Source: G963662905 sp963662905
GTDB lineage: Bacteria > Bacteroidota > Bacteroidia > Bacteroidales > WRLA01
DNA length: 64,000 bases
Direction of reading: 5' to 3'
Assembly (NCBI GenBank): GCA_963662905.2
Contig: CAXXFD010000004.1
Location: 186,001 to 250,000 of the forward strand
Shown here in pieces: positions 27,300-36,338 of the stretch (position 1 is its first letter; each line of letters begins with the position of its first letter). Position numbers and translations under genes: made by a program. The notes beneath the pieces are model-generated. The model was not told the DNA's origin. It did not search any database and was given only the letters and a program-made list of their open reading frames with translations.

Positions 27300-28787
27300 A
27301 TGAAGGTTCAAAAACATAAAAGCATTGCTGTGTTGATGATAATCAGCCAGATTTTACTAAGCGCATTTGTTATCAGCTGGCTGAACAAACAATACAGCGA
27401 AGAGAAAAGGCTTTTGAAAAAAGAGCTGATCCGTATCTACGTTGCTTCGCGTGAGCAGGTATTGGATACAGTACTGATCCGCCAGGTGATTATGCCATCT
27501 CTTTCGGAAGACAGCATTACGAAAATGATTGATCCACTGCTGGGAATGACCGGACATAAGGTTTCGGATTCCATCGAAATGAATTTTTTCATTGACACGC
27601 GAGACAAAGATCACCCCCAGGCGCAAATGACCACAATCAGTCTCAATTCTGTACCTGATTCCATCCTGATTTCGGGATCAAAAGAAAAAGATGAAGCGTT
27701 CTTCCGTGGCCTAAATAACATTCTGGTGCGCAGCACAAAACTCTTTATGTTTGAAAGCTCCGATACTCTGGAAGCCGGTTCTACGCTCAAAGTGGTGCTC
27801 CGCGATATGATTGATTCGTCGCTTTTTATGCAGGCATTTGATAAAAAAATCGCCACGGAACAATCTGAGCTGAGCTATTCATGGGTTCGTATGAAACAAA
27901 ATGACTCCCTTATTGAAAAGTCCGGGGAATTTTTAATTTATGAGCAGCTGAGCGACAAACTCCCTGCTGTGCGTCCGGAAAATTATCAGTGGCTTTTAAT
28001 TGCCGCCATTTGGCCACAGCTTGTTTTTGCTTTGGTCCTTTTGCTCCTTACTGCGCTTTCTTTCTATCTGTCGTACATCAGCCTCAGGAAACAGGTGGCG
28101 CTCAATCACATCCGCAACGACTTTGTGAGCAACCTGACCCATGAGCTCAAGACACCGGTAGCAACGGTTAAGGTTGCCCTGGAATCCCTGCAGCGTTTTG
28201 ACATTTTAAAAGACAAGGAGCGCACAGCAGAATATCTCGAAATGTCGTCCAAAGAAATTCAGCGGCTCGACAGCCTGATATCCAAGGTACTAAACCATGT
28301 TCTACTGGAAGACAATTCCGGCCTGGTCAATCCGGAGCGATTCAAACTCAAAGAACTCACCGAAGAAGTTGTTGCCCGTTTTGCAGGCAGGACGGAAAAC
28401 CTACAGGCCAAAATCAGCATCAATATTGAAGCGGGCATCTATTTGAGAGCCGACCGATTATTGTGCCAGGGCATCATACATAACTTACTGGACAACAGCC
28501 TGAAATACAGTGATAAAAACCCGGAAATAGAAATTTCCACACAGATATCCGGCAATAAAATCCTCATGGAATTTAGCGACAACGGCCCCGGCATTCCCGA
28601 AAAACATTTGGGCAGGATCTTTGAAAAATTTTTCCGGGTACCTGCGTTTAACAAACATAATGTGAAAGGACATGGGCTGGGACTCAGCTATGTGGATCTG
28701 GTCATGAAAGCACATAAGGGAAAAGTACAGGTGCGGAACAGAAAACCACATGGCTGTATATTTACACTAGAATTTCCGTCAGAATGA
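27300..28787 (+). CDS. Sensor histidine kinase
   Basis: A 495-residue inner-membrane kinase with membrane helices near residues 8-27 and 235-256 that bracket a periplasmic sensor of about 200 residues. The kinase core has the H box NLTHELKTPVATVKVALESL (H281), N box GIIHNLLDNSLKYS, and G boxes DNGPGIPE and GHGLGLSYVDLV. Its ATGA overlap with the regulator gene means coupled translation. It is predicted to control the divergent GLPGLI/outer-membrane-barrel operon through the AAGGTTAA operator. The signal is unknown. Confidence 0.92.
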   Translation: MKVQKHKSIAVLMIISQILLSAFVISWLNKQYSEEKRLLKKELIRIYVASREQVLDTVLIRQVIMPSLSEDSITKMIDPLLGMTGHKVSDSIEMNFFIDTRDKDHPQAQMTTISLNSVPDSILISGSKEKDEAFFRGLNNILVRSTKLFMFESSDTLEAGSTLKVVLRDMIDSSLFMQAFDKKIATEQSELSYSWVRMKQNDSLIEKSGEFLIYEQLSDKLPAVRPENYQWLLIAAIWPQLVFALVLLLLTALSFYLSYISLRKQVALNHIRNDFVSNLTHELKTPVATVKVALESLQRFDILKDKERTAEYLEMSSKEIQRLDSLISKVLNHVLLEDNSGLVNPERFKLKELTEEVVARFAGRTENLQAKISINIEAGIYLRADRLLCQGIIHNLLDNSLKYSDKNPEIEISTQISGNKILMEFSDNGPGIPEKHLGRIFEKFFRVPAFNKHNVKGHGLGLSYVDLVMKAHKGKVQVRNRKPHGCIFTLEFPSE

Positions 28788-29476
28788 AAAAGCAAAGCAT
28801 CTACTATATCGAAGACGAGCCATATCTGGGAAAAATTGTGAAAGAAACCCTGGAAAAGGAAGGCTATGAAGTGATTTGGGAAACTGATGGCGCAAAGGTT
28901 TTAAACCGCTTGCACCAATGGAATCCCGATATCTGTGTGCTCGATATTATGCTGCCCAATCTGGATGGATACACCCTTTGCAGGGAAATTAAAAAAATGA
29001 AACCCGGCCTGCCCGTGATTTTCCTGACCGCAAAAATAGAAACCAGCGATCTGGTCAAAGGTTTTGAAGCCGGCGGGAATGATTATATGCGCAAGCCATT
29101 CAGCATTGAAGAGCTGATGGTTCGCATTGAATATCACGCCAAAAGCAATGCTGGCCAGGTGGAAGAAAAGCTTGAAAATGAAATACAAATCGGGAAATAC
29201 CGCCTGAAGCGGGGCTCCTATGAACTCATCACGCCAACAGATCAGATCCGCCTTTCCAACCGCGACATGGAAGTACTGGACACATTGGCAAGAAACCGGA
29301 ATCATGTGACCGACCGCAAGGAGCTGCTTATGAAGGTCTGGGGCGATGATTCCTATTTCAATTCACGCACCCTGGATGTTTATATCCGCAAATTGCGCAA
29401 ATATTTCCGCGAAGACGCCCGAATTGAGATTGTGACTTTGAAGGGAAAAGGTTATTTGTTTCGGGTGCCGGAATGA
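28784..29476 (+). CDS. OmpR/PhoB-family response regulator
   Basis: A 230-residue regulator: receiver domain with acidic residues IEDEP, phosphoacceptor D54 in ICVLDIMLPNLDGYTLC, Thr in FLTAKIE and Lys in YMRKPFSIEEL. A winged-helix domain follows (ELITPTDQIRLSNRDMEVLDTLARN... DSYFNSRTLDVYIRKLRKYF... IVTLKGKGYLF). It overlaps the kinase stop by 4 bp. It is the likely ligand of the three AAGGTTAA repeats 1.5 kb upstream. Confidence 0.93.
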   Translation: MKKQSIYYIEDEPYLGKIVKETLEKEGYEVIWETDGAKVLNRLHQWNPDICVLDIMLPNLDGYTLCREIKKMKPGLPVIFLTAKIETSDLVKGFEAGGNDYMRKPFSIEELMVRIEYHAKSNAGQVEEKLENEIQIGKYRLKRGSYELITPTDQIRLSNRDMEVLDTLARNRNHVTDRKELLMKVWGDDSYFNSRTLDVYIRKLRKYFREDARIEIVTLKGKGYLFRVPE

Positions 29477-29670
29477 GCTGCTGTTTTTGTTGATATCCAA
29501 TCACAGTGACTAAAGCAGTTGCAAGAAGAGGCAATTTCATCTCCTGAAGAAAGTTTAGAACTATAAAGACCTGCCGGAAATTCCGTATTGAACCAAATCG
29601 GTTAAACACAAAAATTGCCATAATGCACTTTTCCCTGCAAATCATTACCTTCGCAGCAGAATTTCAGACA

Positions 29671-30924
29671 ATGCAGGCAGAAATAAACAAAAAGAAGATA
29701 TTTAATGATCCGGTTCATGGATTTATTTCCGTACCCGGAGATTTGATTTTCGATCTGGTCCAGCATCCATATTTCCAGCGATTAAGACGCATTAAACAGC
29801 TGGGCATGACCCATTTGGTTTATCCGGGCGCATTGCACACGCGCTTTCAGCATGCCCTTGGCGCCATGCACCTGATGCGCCGCGCCATCGAAGTACTGAA
29901 ATTAAAAGGCCAGCAGGTAAGCGATGAAGAAGCGGAAGCGGCCTGCATTGCGATTCTCCTGCACGACATCGGCCATGGCCCCTTTTCGCATGCACTCGAA
30001 AACACCATCATAAAAAATACCTCCCACGAAGAAATCAGCCTGTTGATGATGCAGCGCCTCAATGAAGAATTTGAAGGCAAACTGCAATTGGCCATTGAGA
30101 TTTTTAAAGGAGATTATCCAAAACGCTTCCTGCATCAACTGGTGAGCGGACAGCTTGACGTGGACCGTCTCGATTATCTGAAACGCGACAGTTTTTTCAC
30201 CGGAGTGTCCGAAGGAGTAATCGGCACCGAGCGCATCATCAGTATGCTGGATGTGCGTGATGACGAACTGGTGGTAGAAGCCAAAGGCATTTACAGCATC
30301 GAAAATTTCCTGGTCTCCCGCCGGATTATGTACTGGCAGGTCTATCTCCACAAAACCTCACTATCTGCAGAACACCTGCTGATGCACACCCTCGACCATG
30401 CACGAAAGCTCAGCCGGGGCGGGCATGAACTTTTTGCCACACCTGCATTGAGCTGGTTCCTTCAGAAAGATCCCGGGTCTTTGGATTTTCATAATAATCC
30501 CGAAGTACTGGATCATTTCGCGGCCCTGGACGATTTCGATATTTTCACCGCTTTGAAAGTCTGGTCATCACATACGGATAAGCTTCTGAGCATAATGGCC
30601 GGCAAACTGACCAAACGTAAATTGCTCCGCATTGAATTTCTCGGCAAAAAACCCAAAAAAGACCAGCTCCAACCGCTGATTCAAAAAGTTCAGGAGTTCT
30701 TTGAACTCAATACCGACGAAGCGCAGGAACTGGTCATCAGCGAAAAAATCTCCAACCACACCTACGATCCGCGCCAGGGCACCATTAAAATCCTGAACAA
30801 ACGCGGCGAAGTAAGCGAACTCGATCAGGCCTCCGGCGATTTTGATACACGCGCACTGGCACGCAGCCATACCAAACATTTTTTGTTGTATCCGAAGGAG
30901 ATTGGACGGTTTGAGATGGATTAG
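29671..30924 (+). CDS. HD-domain phosphohydrolase (dNTPase/SAMHD1-like)
   Basis: A 417-residue cytoplasmic enzyme. Metal ligands of the HD superfamily are visible: RFQHALGAMHL (H61), ILLHDIGHGPFSHALE (H98, D99) and VSGQLDVDRLDYLKRD. The layout matches the SAMHD1/dGTPase-like branch, which removes triphosphate from dNTPs, but some members have other substrates. The frame reaches back to 29623, but a TACCTTCG promoter-like box lies at 29646-29653, so ATG 29671 (MQAEINKKKIFNDPVHG) is preferred. Bases 30822-30868 near the 3' end are duplicated downstream of the toxin-antitoxin pair. Confidence 0.9.
   Translation: MQAEINKKKIFNDPVHGFISVPGDLIFDLVQHPYFQRLRRIKQLGMTHLVYPGALHTRFQHALGAMHLMRRAIEVLKLKGQQVSDEEAEAACIAILLHDIGHGPFSHALENTIIKNTSHEEISLLMMQRLNEEFEGKLQLAIEIFKGDYPKRFLHQLVSGQLDVDRLDYLKRDSFFTGVSEGVIGTERIISMLDVRDDELVVEAKGIYSIENFLVSRRIMYWQVYLHKTSLSAEHLLMHTLDHARKLSRGGHELFATPALSWFLQKDPGSLDFHNNPEVLDHFAALDDFDIFTALKVWSSHTDKLLSIMAGKLTKRKLLRIEFLGKKPKKDQLQPLIQKVQEFFELNTDEAQELVISEKISNHTYDPRQGTIKILNKRGEVSELDQASGDFDTRALARSHTKHFLLYPKEIGRFEMD
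30822..30868 (+). repeat. Direct repeat inside the HD gene, copy 1
   Basis: A 47-bp stretch of the HD coding sequence (around DQASGDFDTRALARS) that recurs at 31559-31605 with one difference. Copy 1 continues into the normal C-terminus. Confidence 0.9.
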
Positions 30925-30995
30925 AGACCACTAAAAATCCTTATAATTAACCAATCCATAAAATAAATTCTAAAGAGTTTTAAACCAATATTAAG

Positions 30996-31003
30996 TAGCT
31001 TTG
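30996..31003 (+). promoter_or_regulatory. -7 box for the toxin-antitoxin operon
   Basis: TAGCTTTG is an exact TAnnTTTG match, 16 bp before ATG 31020. The region between 30925 and 31019 holds no other feature. Confidence 0.55.
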
Positions 31004-31019
31004 CATAAAACAATATCCC

Positions 31020-31253
31020 ATGAATATTCAAGCGGAAAAATTAGACTTAATTGAGTGGATATCAAAAATAAATGACAGTTCACTCATTAGCAAACTAAGA
31101 CAAATAAAAGAAGATTATTCCCAATCGAAAGACTGGTGGGAATGCCTGAAAAAAGAAGAAATAGATTCCATAAACCGAGGTTTAAAAGACTTTGAAGAAG
31201 GCAGGATTCATTCGCACGAAACAGCACGTAAGGTTTATGAAAAATACTTATAG
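31020..31253 (+). CDS. Antitoxin of a type II toxin-antitoxin pair
   Basis: A 77-residue, strongly charged protein (MNIQAEKLDLIEWISKINDS... KEEIDSINRGLKDFEEGRIHSHETARKVYEKYL). The C-terminal pattern DFEEGRIHSHETARKVYEKYL is typical of small addiction-module antitoxins that pair with RelE/ParE toxins in Bacteroidota. It precedes the toxin and overlaps it by 17 bp. It should neutralise the toxin and probably repress the operon. No classic DNA-binding fold is recognisable by eye. Confidence 0.85.
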   Translation: MNIQAEKLDLIEWISKINDSSLISKLRQIKEDYSQSKDWWECLKKEEIDSINRGLKDFEEGRIHSHETARKVYEKYL

Positions 31254-31542
31254 ACTGATTTGGTCTGATGAAGCGCTAAATAATTTGAAGGAAATTATTA
31301 ATTATCTCGAGAACAATTGGACAAAAAGGGAAATCAAAAAATTTGCTCAACTTTTGGATAAACAGCTTAGTCTGGTTGAGAAGAACCCCTTCCTTTTTGC
31401 CATAAGTGATAAATCTAATGGGCTCAGGAAATCGGTTCTTTCAAAACAAACCACAATTTATTACCGAATTACTGAGCGTGAAATTAGGATTATAACATTG
31501 TTCGACAACAGGCAAAACCCTAACAAACTGCTAAACAAATAG
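31237..31542 (+). CDS. ParE/RelE-family toxin
   Basis: A 101-residue protein from ATG 31237 (MKNTYRLIWSDEALNNLKEIINYLENNW). The family pattern is clear: WSDEALNNLKEI near the start, SNGLRKSVLSKQTTIYYRI in the middle and IRIITLFDNRQNPNKL at the end. ParE members poison gyrase and RelE members cut mRNA; the sequence does not separate the two. The longer frame from 31192 is rejected because it runs deep into the antitoxin gene. Confidence 0.87.
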   Translation: MKNTYRLIWSDEALNNLKEIINYLENNWTKREIKKFAQLLDKQLSLVEKNPFLFAISDKSNGLRKSVLSKQTTIYYRITEREIRIITLFDNRQNPNKLLNK

Positions 31543-31558
31543 CAAGAAATTAATATCC

Positions 31559-31605
31559 CGATCAGGCCTCCGGCGATTTTGATACACGCGCACCGGCACG
31601 CAGCC
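31559..31605 (+). repeat. Direct repeat of HD gene, copy 2 (after the toxin gene)
   Basis: Matches 30822-30868 at 46 of 47 positions (T to C). It begins 17 bp after the toxin stop and continues into unrelated sequence. The truncated 31673 gene ends 68 bp further on. Confidence 0.9.
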
Positions 31606-31672
31606 CTGCTTTTTTTATTCTAAACCACTCATTAGCAATGAATTACATTATACGCTTCGCATGCGCATATGT

Positions 31673-33331
31673 TCAATCATGAAAAATCAAAAAAGGTCCC
31701 GGCTTACTGTACTCCACCGCCTGCGTGGTATCCGAATTCTTGCAGCCCTGTACATCCGTAACCTCCACAATTACGCTCAGCGTAGTGTCCGCATAAAAGC
31801 TGGTGTCTGTTGAGCCGTTTTGCCAGAGGTAGGATTGAAAATCCCCCGGCCAGAGGTTTGCGCCATAGCCTTCGCAAAAACCGGTATCGGTTGGCAGGAG
31901 CGGAACAGGCAAAGGATGGATAAGGATTTCCTGCACTGTGGTGTCGTTCAGGCTGTTGTTATAGCCAATTACACTGACCTGATAAGCTCCGGTATCTTCA
32001 TAAATATGATAAGGAAAAAAGGAATCCGAATAATTGGCCAAACCGCTGGCCGGATCGCCAAAATCCCAGAAAACAGAATCCTGGGAGGCAGTATCTGTAA
32101 TGGCAAAGAAGGTGGTGTCCCCAATACAATGGCCTTCCCATGTGAAATTTGCAGGGTTGAAAAAGGATTGGATGAAGGCGGGGAGGCCGAGGCGGCTTAG
32201 GTGTGTATTTGAACCATCATCCAAATAAACGGCGGTGTCTATGAAATTACATGCCATACCGAGGGAATCCGGAAATTCGATCAAACTGAGATATGGACAA
32301 GAATTCCGGGAAACATACATGCGCATGTCCGGTCCCATTTGCAGGGCGCCAAAATACCTGGTTGTACCCGGAATGTCAGCAATTTCAACTACAGAATTGA
32401 CAATGCTTGTTGAGTCCCCGCTGCTTAAATCATATTGGTATATTTTGTTCCCCAAAGGCATATGATAGTTAAAGGAAGCCACATAAAGTATTTGCCCATT
32501 AGGTGAAAATTCGATTCCATAGGGAAAATAAACAGGGTCAATATACAAACTGACCGGATTGCTTGCTGTTCCTTGGGCATTGTCAAAATCAAAAAGCTGA
32601 ACGAATTGCCCTTCATTCGCTACCATGGCCAATTTATCACCCTGAACGGAAGTTTTCATATATCCGCCCACATTAGTTCCCGGGCCTGTGTTGATTGCCC
32701 CAGCTGAACTGCTTACCGGAAGGCTATGCAAAGAATCAGAATCTACCAAAAAAGCATCAAAAGTATTGGTATTCCATAAATGCGTAATAACCCAAATGGA
32801 GGAATTGTTTGCATGGGCAACAGCCGTGACCATTTCCTGTACCGGCCCGGCAAGGAAAATATTTTTTTCTGCTGTGATATTGCCTAAACCATTATCAAGG
32901 TGCATATTAACAACTGAATAGCATAAACCGATGGGGTCGATAAGAAATGGTGCGGTAAAAAGATAAAAGATACTATCGTTCCCGGGAGCAGGGACAATAA
33001 TGGCCGACATAGTAGCAGATGGGTTCCCATTCAGGTTTTGCCCGTTGGGCATGGTATCATGAGCCGCATTCCAAACCGTTAATCCATCGGTATAAAACAA
33101 AAGGTTCCCTTCTTTATCTGAAATACTGGCACAACCTTCCCATTGGTTGATTTGCCCATCAAAAACTGCTTGAGGACTACCATCAGGTGTGTTGAAGGTA
33201 ATACCGGCATGATGCCCAAAATACCAGTTATTGGCCTGTTTGTTTTGGGCAAGTAGCACAAAAGGCAACAAAAGGCAGGATATTATGAAAATTATTTGGC
33301 GCAAATGTTTTTGTTTTGGATTCCAATACAA
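31673..33331 (-). CDS. Secreted PKD-containing propeller-like protein, truncated at the C-terminus
   Basis: A 552-residue frame with a signal-peptide-like start (IIFIISCLLLPFVLLAQ) and the opening NNWYFGHHAGITFNTPDGSP. This is typical of Bacteroidota surface proteins that end in a type B (gliding-motility) sorting domain. A PKD-like domain (VFWDFGDPASGLANYSDSFFPYHIYEDTGAYQVSVIGYN) lies near residues 420-470. The frame stops shortly after QAVEYSKPGPFL with no sorting domain, so the C-terminus seems lost, possibly during the rearrangement that left the HD-gene repeat nearby. The first codon is TTG and lies inside a promoter box; TTG 33304 is an alternative. Probably not exported by T9SS in this form. 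Confidence 0.65.
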   Translation of the reverse strand: MYWNPKQKHLRQIIFIISCLLLPFVLLAQNKQANNWYFGHHAGITFNTPDGSPQAVFDGQINQWEGCASISDKEGNLLFYTDGLTVWNAAHDTMPNGQNLNGNPSATMSAIIVPAPGNDSIFYLFTAPFLIDPIGLCYSVVNMHLDNGLGNITAEKNIFLAGPVQEMVTAVAHANNSSIWVITHLWNTNTFDAFLVDSDSLHSLPVSSSAGAINTGPGTNVGGYMKTSVQGDKLAMVANEGQFVQLFDFDNAQGTASNPVSLYIDPVYFPYGIEFSPNGQILYVASFNYHMPLGNKIYQYDLSSGDSTSIVNSVVEIADIPGTTRYFGALQMGPDMRMYVSRNSCPYLSLIEFPDSLGMACNFIDTAVYLDDGSNTHLSRLGLPAFIQSFFNPANFTWEGHCIGDTTFFAITDTASQDSVFWDFGDPASGLANYSDSFFPYHIYEDTGAYQVSVIGYNNSLNDTTVQEILIHPLPVPLLPTDTGFCEGYGANLWPGDFQSYLWQNGSTDTSFYADTTLSVIVEVTDVQGCKNSDTTQAVEYSKPGPFLIFHD

Positions 33332-33336
33332 ATATA
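33329..33336 (-). promoter_or_regulatory. -7 box near the start of the truncated PKD gene
   Basis: On the minus strand the box is TATATTTG, an exact TAnnTTTG match, overlapping the first codon of the open frame. If real, translation begins further in. Confidence 0.4.
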
Positions 33337-33427
33337 GTACGTTTTATTTATGAGAAAAATTAAATTTTTGAGGTGACCAAATAAACTCTTATATTGTTGT
33401 CCAAACTTTGACTAAAAATTAATCAAA

Positions 33428-33621
33428 ATGGAATTTTGAGGAGAGAATATCATAGAATTTATGGATAAGTTTCCTGACGACTTGTCCTGCCAGTCCTATC
33501 TTGCTGATATTAAATGACCTGAAGGGTTTACATGCAAAAAATGTGGCCACCAGAAATTTACTGTTAGAAAAAAGAACCTGGCCAGAGACTGTAACAAGTG
33601 TCACCACGTTGAGAGCCCAAC
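33428..33621 (+). pseudogene. IS1595-like (ISXO2-type) transposase, N-terminal fragment
   Basis: Reading from ATG 33428 gives a zinc-ribbon N-terminus (GFTCKKCGHQKFTVRKK... CNKCHHVESPT) preceded by IIEFMDKFPDDLSCQSYLADIK, as in IS1595-family transposases. In-frame TGA codons occur at 33437-33439 and 33515-33517, the latter where a conserved Trp is expected. The fragment ends at the IS21 target duplication. It continues in frame at 36346 once the IS21 element is removed. The gap 33332-33427 holds no other feature. Confidence 0.85.
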
Positions 33622-33628
33622 TGCATAT

Positions 33629-33667
33629 TCCGGTCATACTGACCCACCAATCCGGTGATATTGACCC
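33629..33667. repeat. IS21 left-end transposase-binding repeats (two copies)
   Basis: TCCGGTCATACTGACCC (33629-33645) and TCCGGTGATATTGACCC (33651-33667) are 22 bp apart start to start. They are inverted relative to the right-end copies. Confidence 0.8.
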
Positions 33668-33711
33668 GTCTGATTCGTAAAGTTTTTAAAGAACGCGATT
33701 GCCTGACAATA

Positions 33712-34431
33712 TTACCTAATTTTTCTTAAACTATCTCCTTTTAATTCAATTCTGTGGGAAGTGTGTACCAAACGATCTAATATTGCATCGGCAATAGTAG
33801 CTTCACCAATGATATCGAACCAGCTTGCCACAGGTAGCTGACTGACAATAATTGTTGATTTCCGGGCATGGCGGTCTTCTATAATCTCCATAAAATCAAT
33901 TTGTTGCTTTTGTTCCAGCCGTGCCATTCCAAAGTCGTCCAGTATGAGCAGGTCTGTTTTGGCCGTGGTTTCAAAAAATTTAAAGGCCGTTCCTTCAAGG
34001 CGTGCAATTTTAATTTTTTTCAGCAGCTTTTGCATGTTATAGTAGGCTACTTTATATCCCTGCAGGCATGCCTGGTGCCCCAAAGCCGAGGCCAGGAAGC
34101 TTTTCCCGCATCCGGTTGGGCCGGTGACCAATATGGACTGGCCTTTTTGCAGGTAATTGCCCGTGGCCAGACTTGCCAGCAGGTCTTTGCCAAGCCCCCG
34201 GGCCTGGTCTGTGCTGACTTCCTGCAATGCCGCCTGGTATCGGAAGCGTGCGTTTCTCTGCAGCCGTTCAAAACGGTTCTGTTCGCGTTGTTGCTTTTCT
34301 GCTTCAAGGAGTATTTTCATGCCCTCCCCAAAGCTCAGCTCGTTTAGCCTGCCTGATTCCATCAATGCCTGCCATGCGGAGGACATCCCGTTTAAGCGCA
34401 AGCTTTTAAGTTGTGGTTCTATTTGCATCAT
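33712..34431 (-). CDS. istB: IstB-like AAA+ ATPase of the IS21 element
   Basis: A 239-residue ATPase with Walker A GPTGCGKS (104-111), Walker B LLILDDFG (161-168) and the sensor region TIIVSQLPVASWFD. IstB assembles on target DNA and directs the IstA transposase, as known for IS21. It starts 4 bp after the istA stop. Two adjacent ATG codons (34431, 34428) could both serve. The length is normal and no lesion is visible. Confidence 0.95.
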   Translation of the reverse strand: MMQIEPQLKSLRLNGMSSAWQALMESGRLNELSFGEGMKILLEAEKQQREQNRFERLQRNARFRYQAALQEVSTDQARGLGKDLLASLATGNYLQKGQSILVTGPTGCGKSFLASALGHQACLQGYKVAYYNMQKLLKKIKIARLEGTAFKFFETTAKTDLLILDDFGMARLEQKQQIDFMEIIEDRHARKSTIIVSQLPVASWFDIIGEATIADAILDRLVHTSHRIELKGDSLRKIR

Positions 34432-34435
34432 AATA

Positions 34436-36007
34436 TCAGATATTAAGGGTTAACTGTTGTTGTGTATAATAATCTTTGCCCCGTATATTGCCGTGCCTGG
34501 GAAGGGCTTTTTGTGGCGCATTGTTTTGTTGGCCAGCAGTTTTGTTTGTGAGTATGTTGGATATAAAGCGGTAAGTAAACACTTCATTGTCAATTGCCAT
34601 GCGGCAGGCAGATTCAAAAGCAGCCTTATCGCTTGTACGGCAAAGCCTCAGCAGCCCGTCGCAGCTTTTGTAGAGCTGTTCTGCATAGCGGTCAGTGCGG
34701 CCGAACATCAATATAAAGAGCCTGTGCAGATCCTGGCTGAGTTCCATGGCTCTATCAAGATAGTACTGTGGGCTGCGCGCAAGGTGGTGTTTGTGGGCGG
34801 GGCATAAATGTTCCTTACAGGTAGAGTATCCGCCCTGTTTGTAATTGCGCAGGTGCGCCGCTATAAGCTTTTGCCCCAAATATATATCCACGGTATTGCG
34901 GGTATAGATAACCTTGGCCTGTTGGCCGATATGTTGATAAGGCACACTGTAGTAATGCTTGTCACGGCCAAGGTAAATGTGGTTGTTTTGTGCCACTTTG
35001 AGCGAGCAGTAATATTTTTGCTCATAGGGCTGCCGTGGAAGGGGCGCCAGTTTGTTCTTTTCATCTGCAAGGAAACGCTCCTGGCGGCACCATGGCTTTT
35101 GCTGCATACGGGTCTGGTTGTGCTGTTCTACCTTAGTTGCTATTGCGCCGTTTAGCTCATCAAGGCTAAAAAACACCTGGTTTCTGAGTTTTGCAAAAAC
35201 GCGCTGGTAGACCAGTTTTACCTGGTTCTCCACAAGGGCTTTGTCTTTGGGCTTATATGCCCTGGCAGGAACTACGGTACAGCCATAGTGGTTGGCAAAA
35301 TCTTCCATACTGCGGTTGATATCGGGCTCATAGCGGTCTGCCTGGTCAACAGATGCTTTGAGGTTGTCGCTTACCAGTGCCTGTGGTGCTCCGCCCAGAT
35401 GTTCCAAACAGCGCCTTAGGGCATAAAGGAAGTCCTGGCTGCTTTGGCTGGGCACTGCAATGGCAAAGCCATAATCGGAATAGGGCAGGCAGGCTACAAA
35501 AACCTGACAGCTGATCAGCTCGCCTGTCTTTGGGTCGGTATAGCAAATGGTCTTGCCTGTAAAGTCCACAAAAAGCTTCTCAGCGGGTTTGTGGTGCAAA
35601 ACCATGGATGGCTTTTTAGCCGACAGGTACTGGGAGAGATGGTAGCAGAACTGGGTCTTGCCATATGGCTTAGCTGTGGTTTCTTTGTATTCCTCCCATA
35701 GCAAAAGGCGCGTTACGCCTGTTTTTTGCAATTCCCGGGCATAGTGACCAAGCCTGTCTTTAAGGTACTGGTAACGTTCATCCTTATAAGCAGGGCTGCC
35801 TGCATGGAAGAGCGCTTCCAGTTCAGGGTCTTCGAGCTTTAGCAGCTGAGCGGTGCTCTGGCTAAGCGCACCTGCTTTCTTTAAATAGCTCTTTACTGTG
35901 TTTTTGCTTATGCCAAGGTTACGGGCAATAGTCCTGTGTTTATTACCCTGCTTGTGCATCCTCAATAATTGTTTTATCTGACTCATGGGTTTGGGTTTAC
36001 CGGCCAT
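34436..36007 (-). CDS. istA: IstA-like DDE transposase of the IS21 element
   Basis: A 523-residue transposase. An N-terminal helix-turn-helix (HRTIARNLGISKNTVKSYLKKAG, about 23-46) binds the terminal repeats. The integrase core has D148 (FVDFTG), D214 (VSDNLK) and E260 (KALVENQVK), so the DDE triad is complete. The C-terminal region includes LGRDKHYYSVPYQHIGQQAKV, as in other IS21 transposases. The element appears able to move. Confidence 0.95.
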   Translation of the reverse strand: MAGKPKPMSQIKQLLRMHKQGNKHRTIARNLGISKNTVKSYLKKAGALSQSTAQLLKLEDPELEALFHAGSPAYKDERYQYLKDRLGHYARELQKTGVTRLLLWEEYKETTAKPYGKTQFCYHLSQYLSAKKPSMVLHHKPAEKLFVDFTGKTICYTDPKTGELISCQVFVACLPYSDYGFAIAVPSQSSQDFLYALRRCLEHLGGAPQALVSDNLKASVDQADRYEPDINRSMEDFANHYGCTVVPARAYKPKDKALVENQVKLVYQRVFAKLRNQVFFSLDELNGAIATKVEQHNQTRMQQKPWCRQERFLADEKNKLAPLPRQPYEQKYYCSLKVAQNNHIYLGRDKHYYSVPYQHIGQQAKVIYTRNTVDIYLGQKLIAAHLRNYKQGGYSTCKEHLCPAHKHHLARSPQYYLDRAMELSQDLHRLFILMFGRTDRYAEQLYKSCDGLLRLCRTSDKAAFESACRMAIDNEVFTYRFISNILTNKTAGQQNNAPQKALPRHGNIRGKDYYTQQQLTLNI

Positions 36008-36070
36008 CGCATTCTTTGTGTTGGTTATAGCTGGCTAATACCGAAACTTCACGAAAAAGTGACAAAAAAA

Positions 36071-36338
36071 GGTCAATATACTCCGGAATTATATTGTGCC
36101 CCTCTCTAAAGTGGGTCAACATGCTCCGGAATTCAGCCAGCGCTCCACTGAAAGTGGGTCAACATGCTCCGGTTTTCTCCATCCTTGTCTCATGAAAAAG
36201 GGTCAACATGCTCCGGATTTGGTTGCTTGAAGTGCCTTCTCCCGTTTTAGGGGGGTCAGTATCCGCCGGATTGGCAGTCTTTGATGGCTTTTTATTGCTG
36301 TTTATTTCAGCCGGTCGGGTGGGTCAGCTTAGTCCGGA
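36071..36338. repeat. IS21 right-end transposase-binding repeats (six copies)
   Basis: Six copies of GGGTCAACATGCTCCGGA or close variants occur at 36071-36087, 36113-36130, 36156-36173, 36200-36217, 36253-36270 and 36321-36338. Spacing is about 43-68 bp. The 36008-36345 gap contains only these sites and no gene. Confidence 0.88.
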
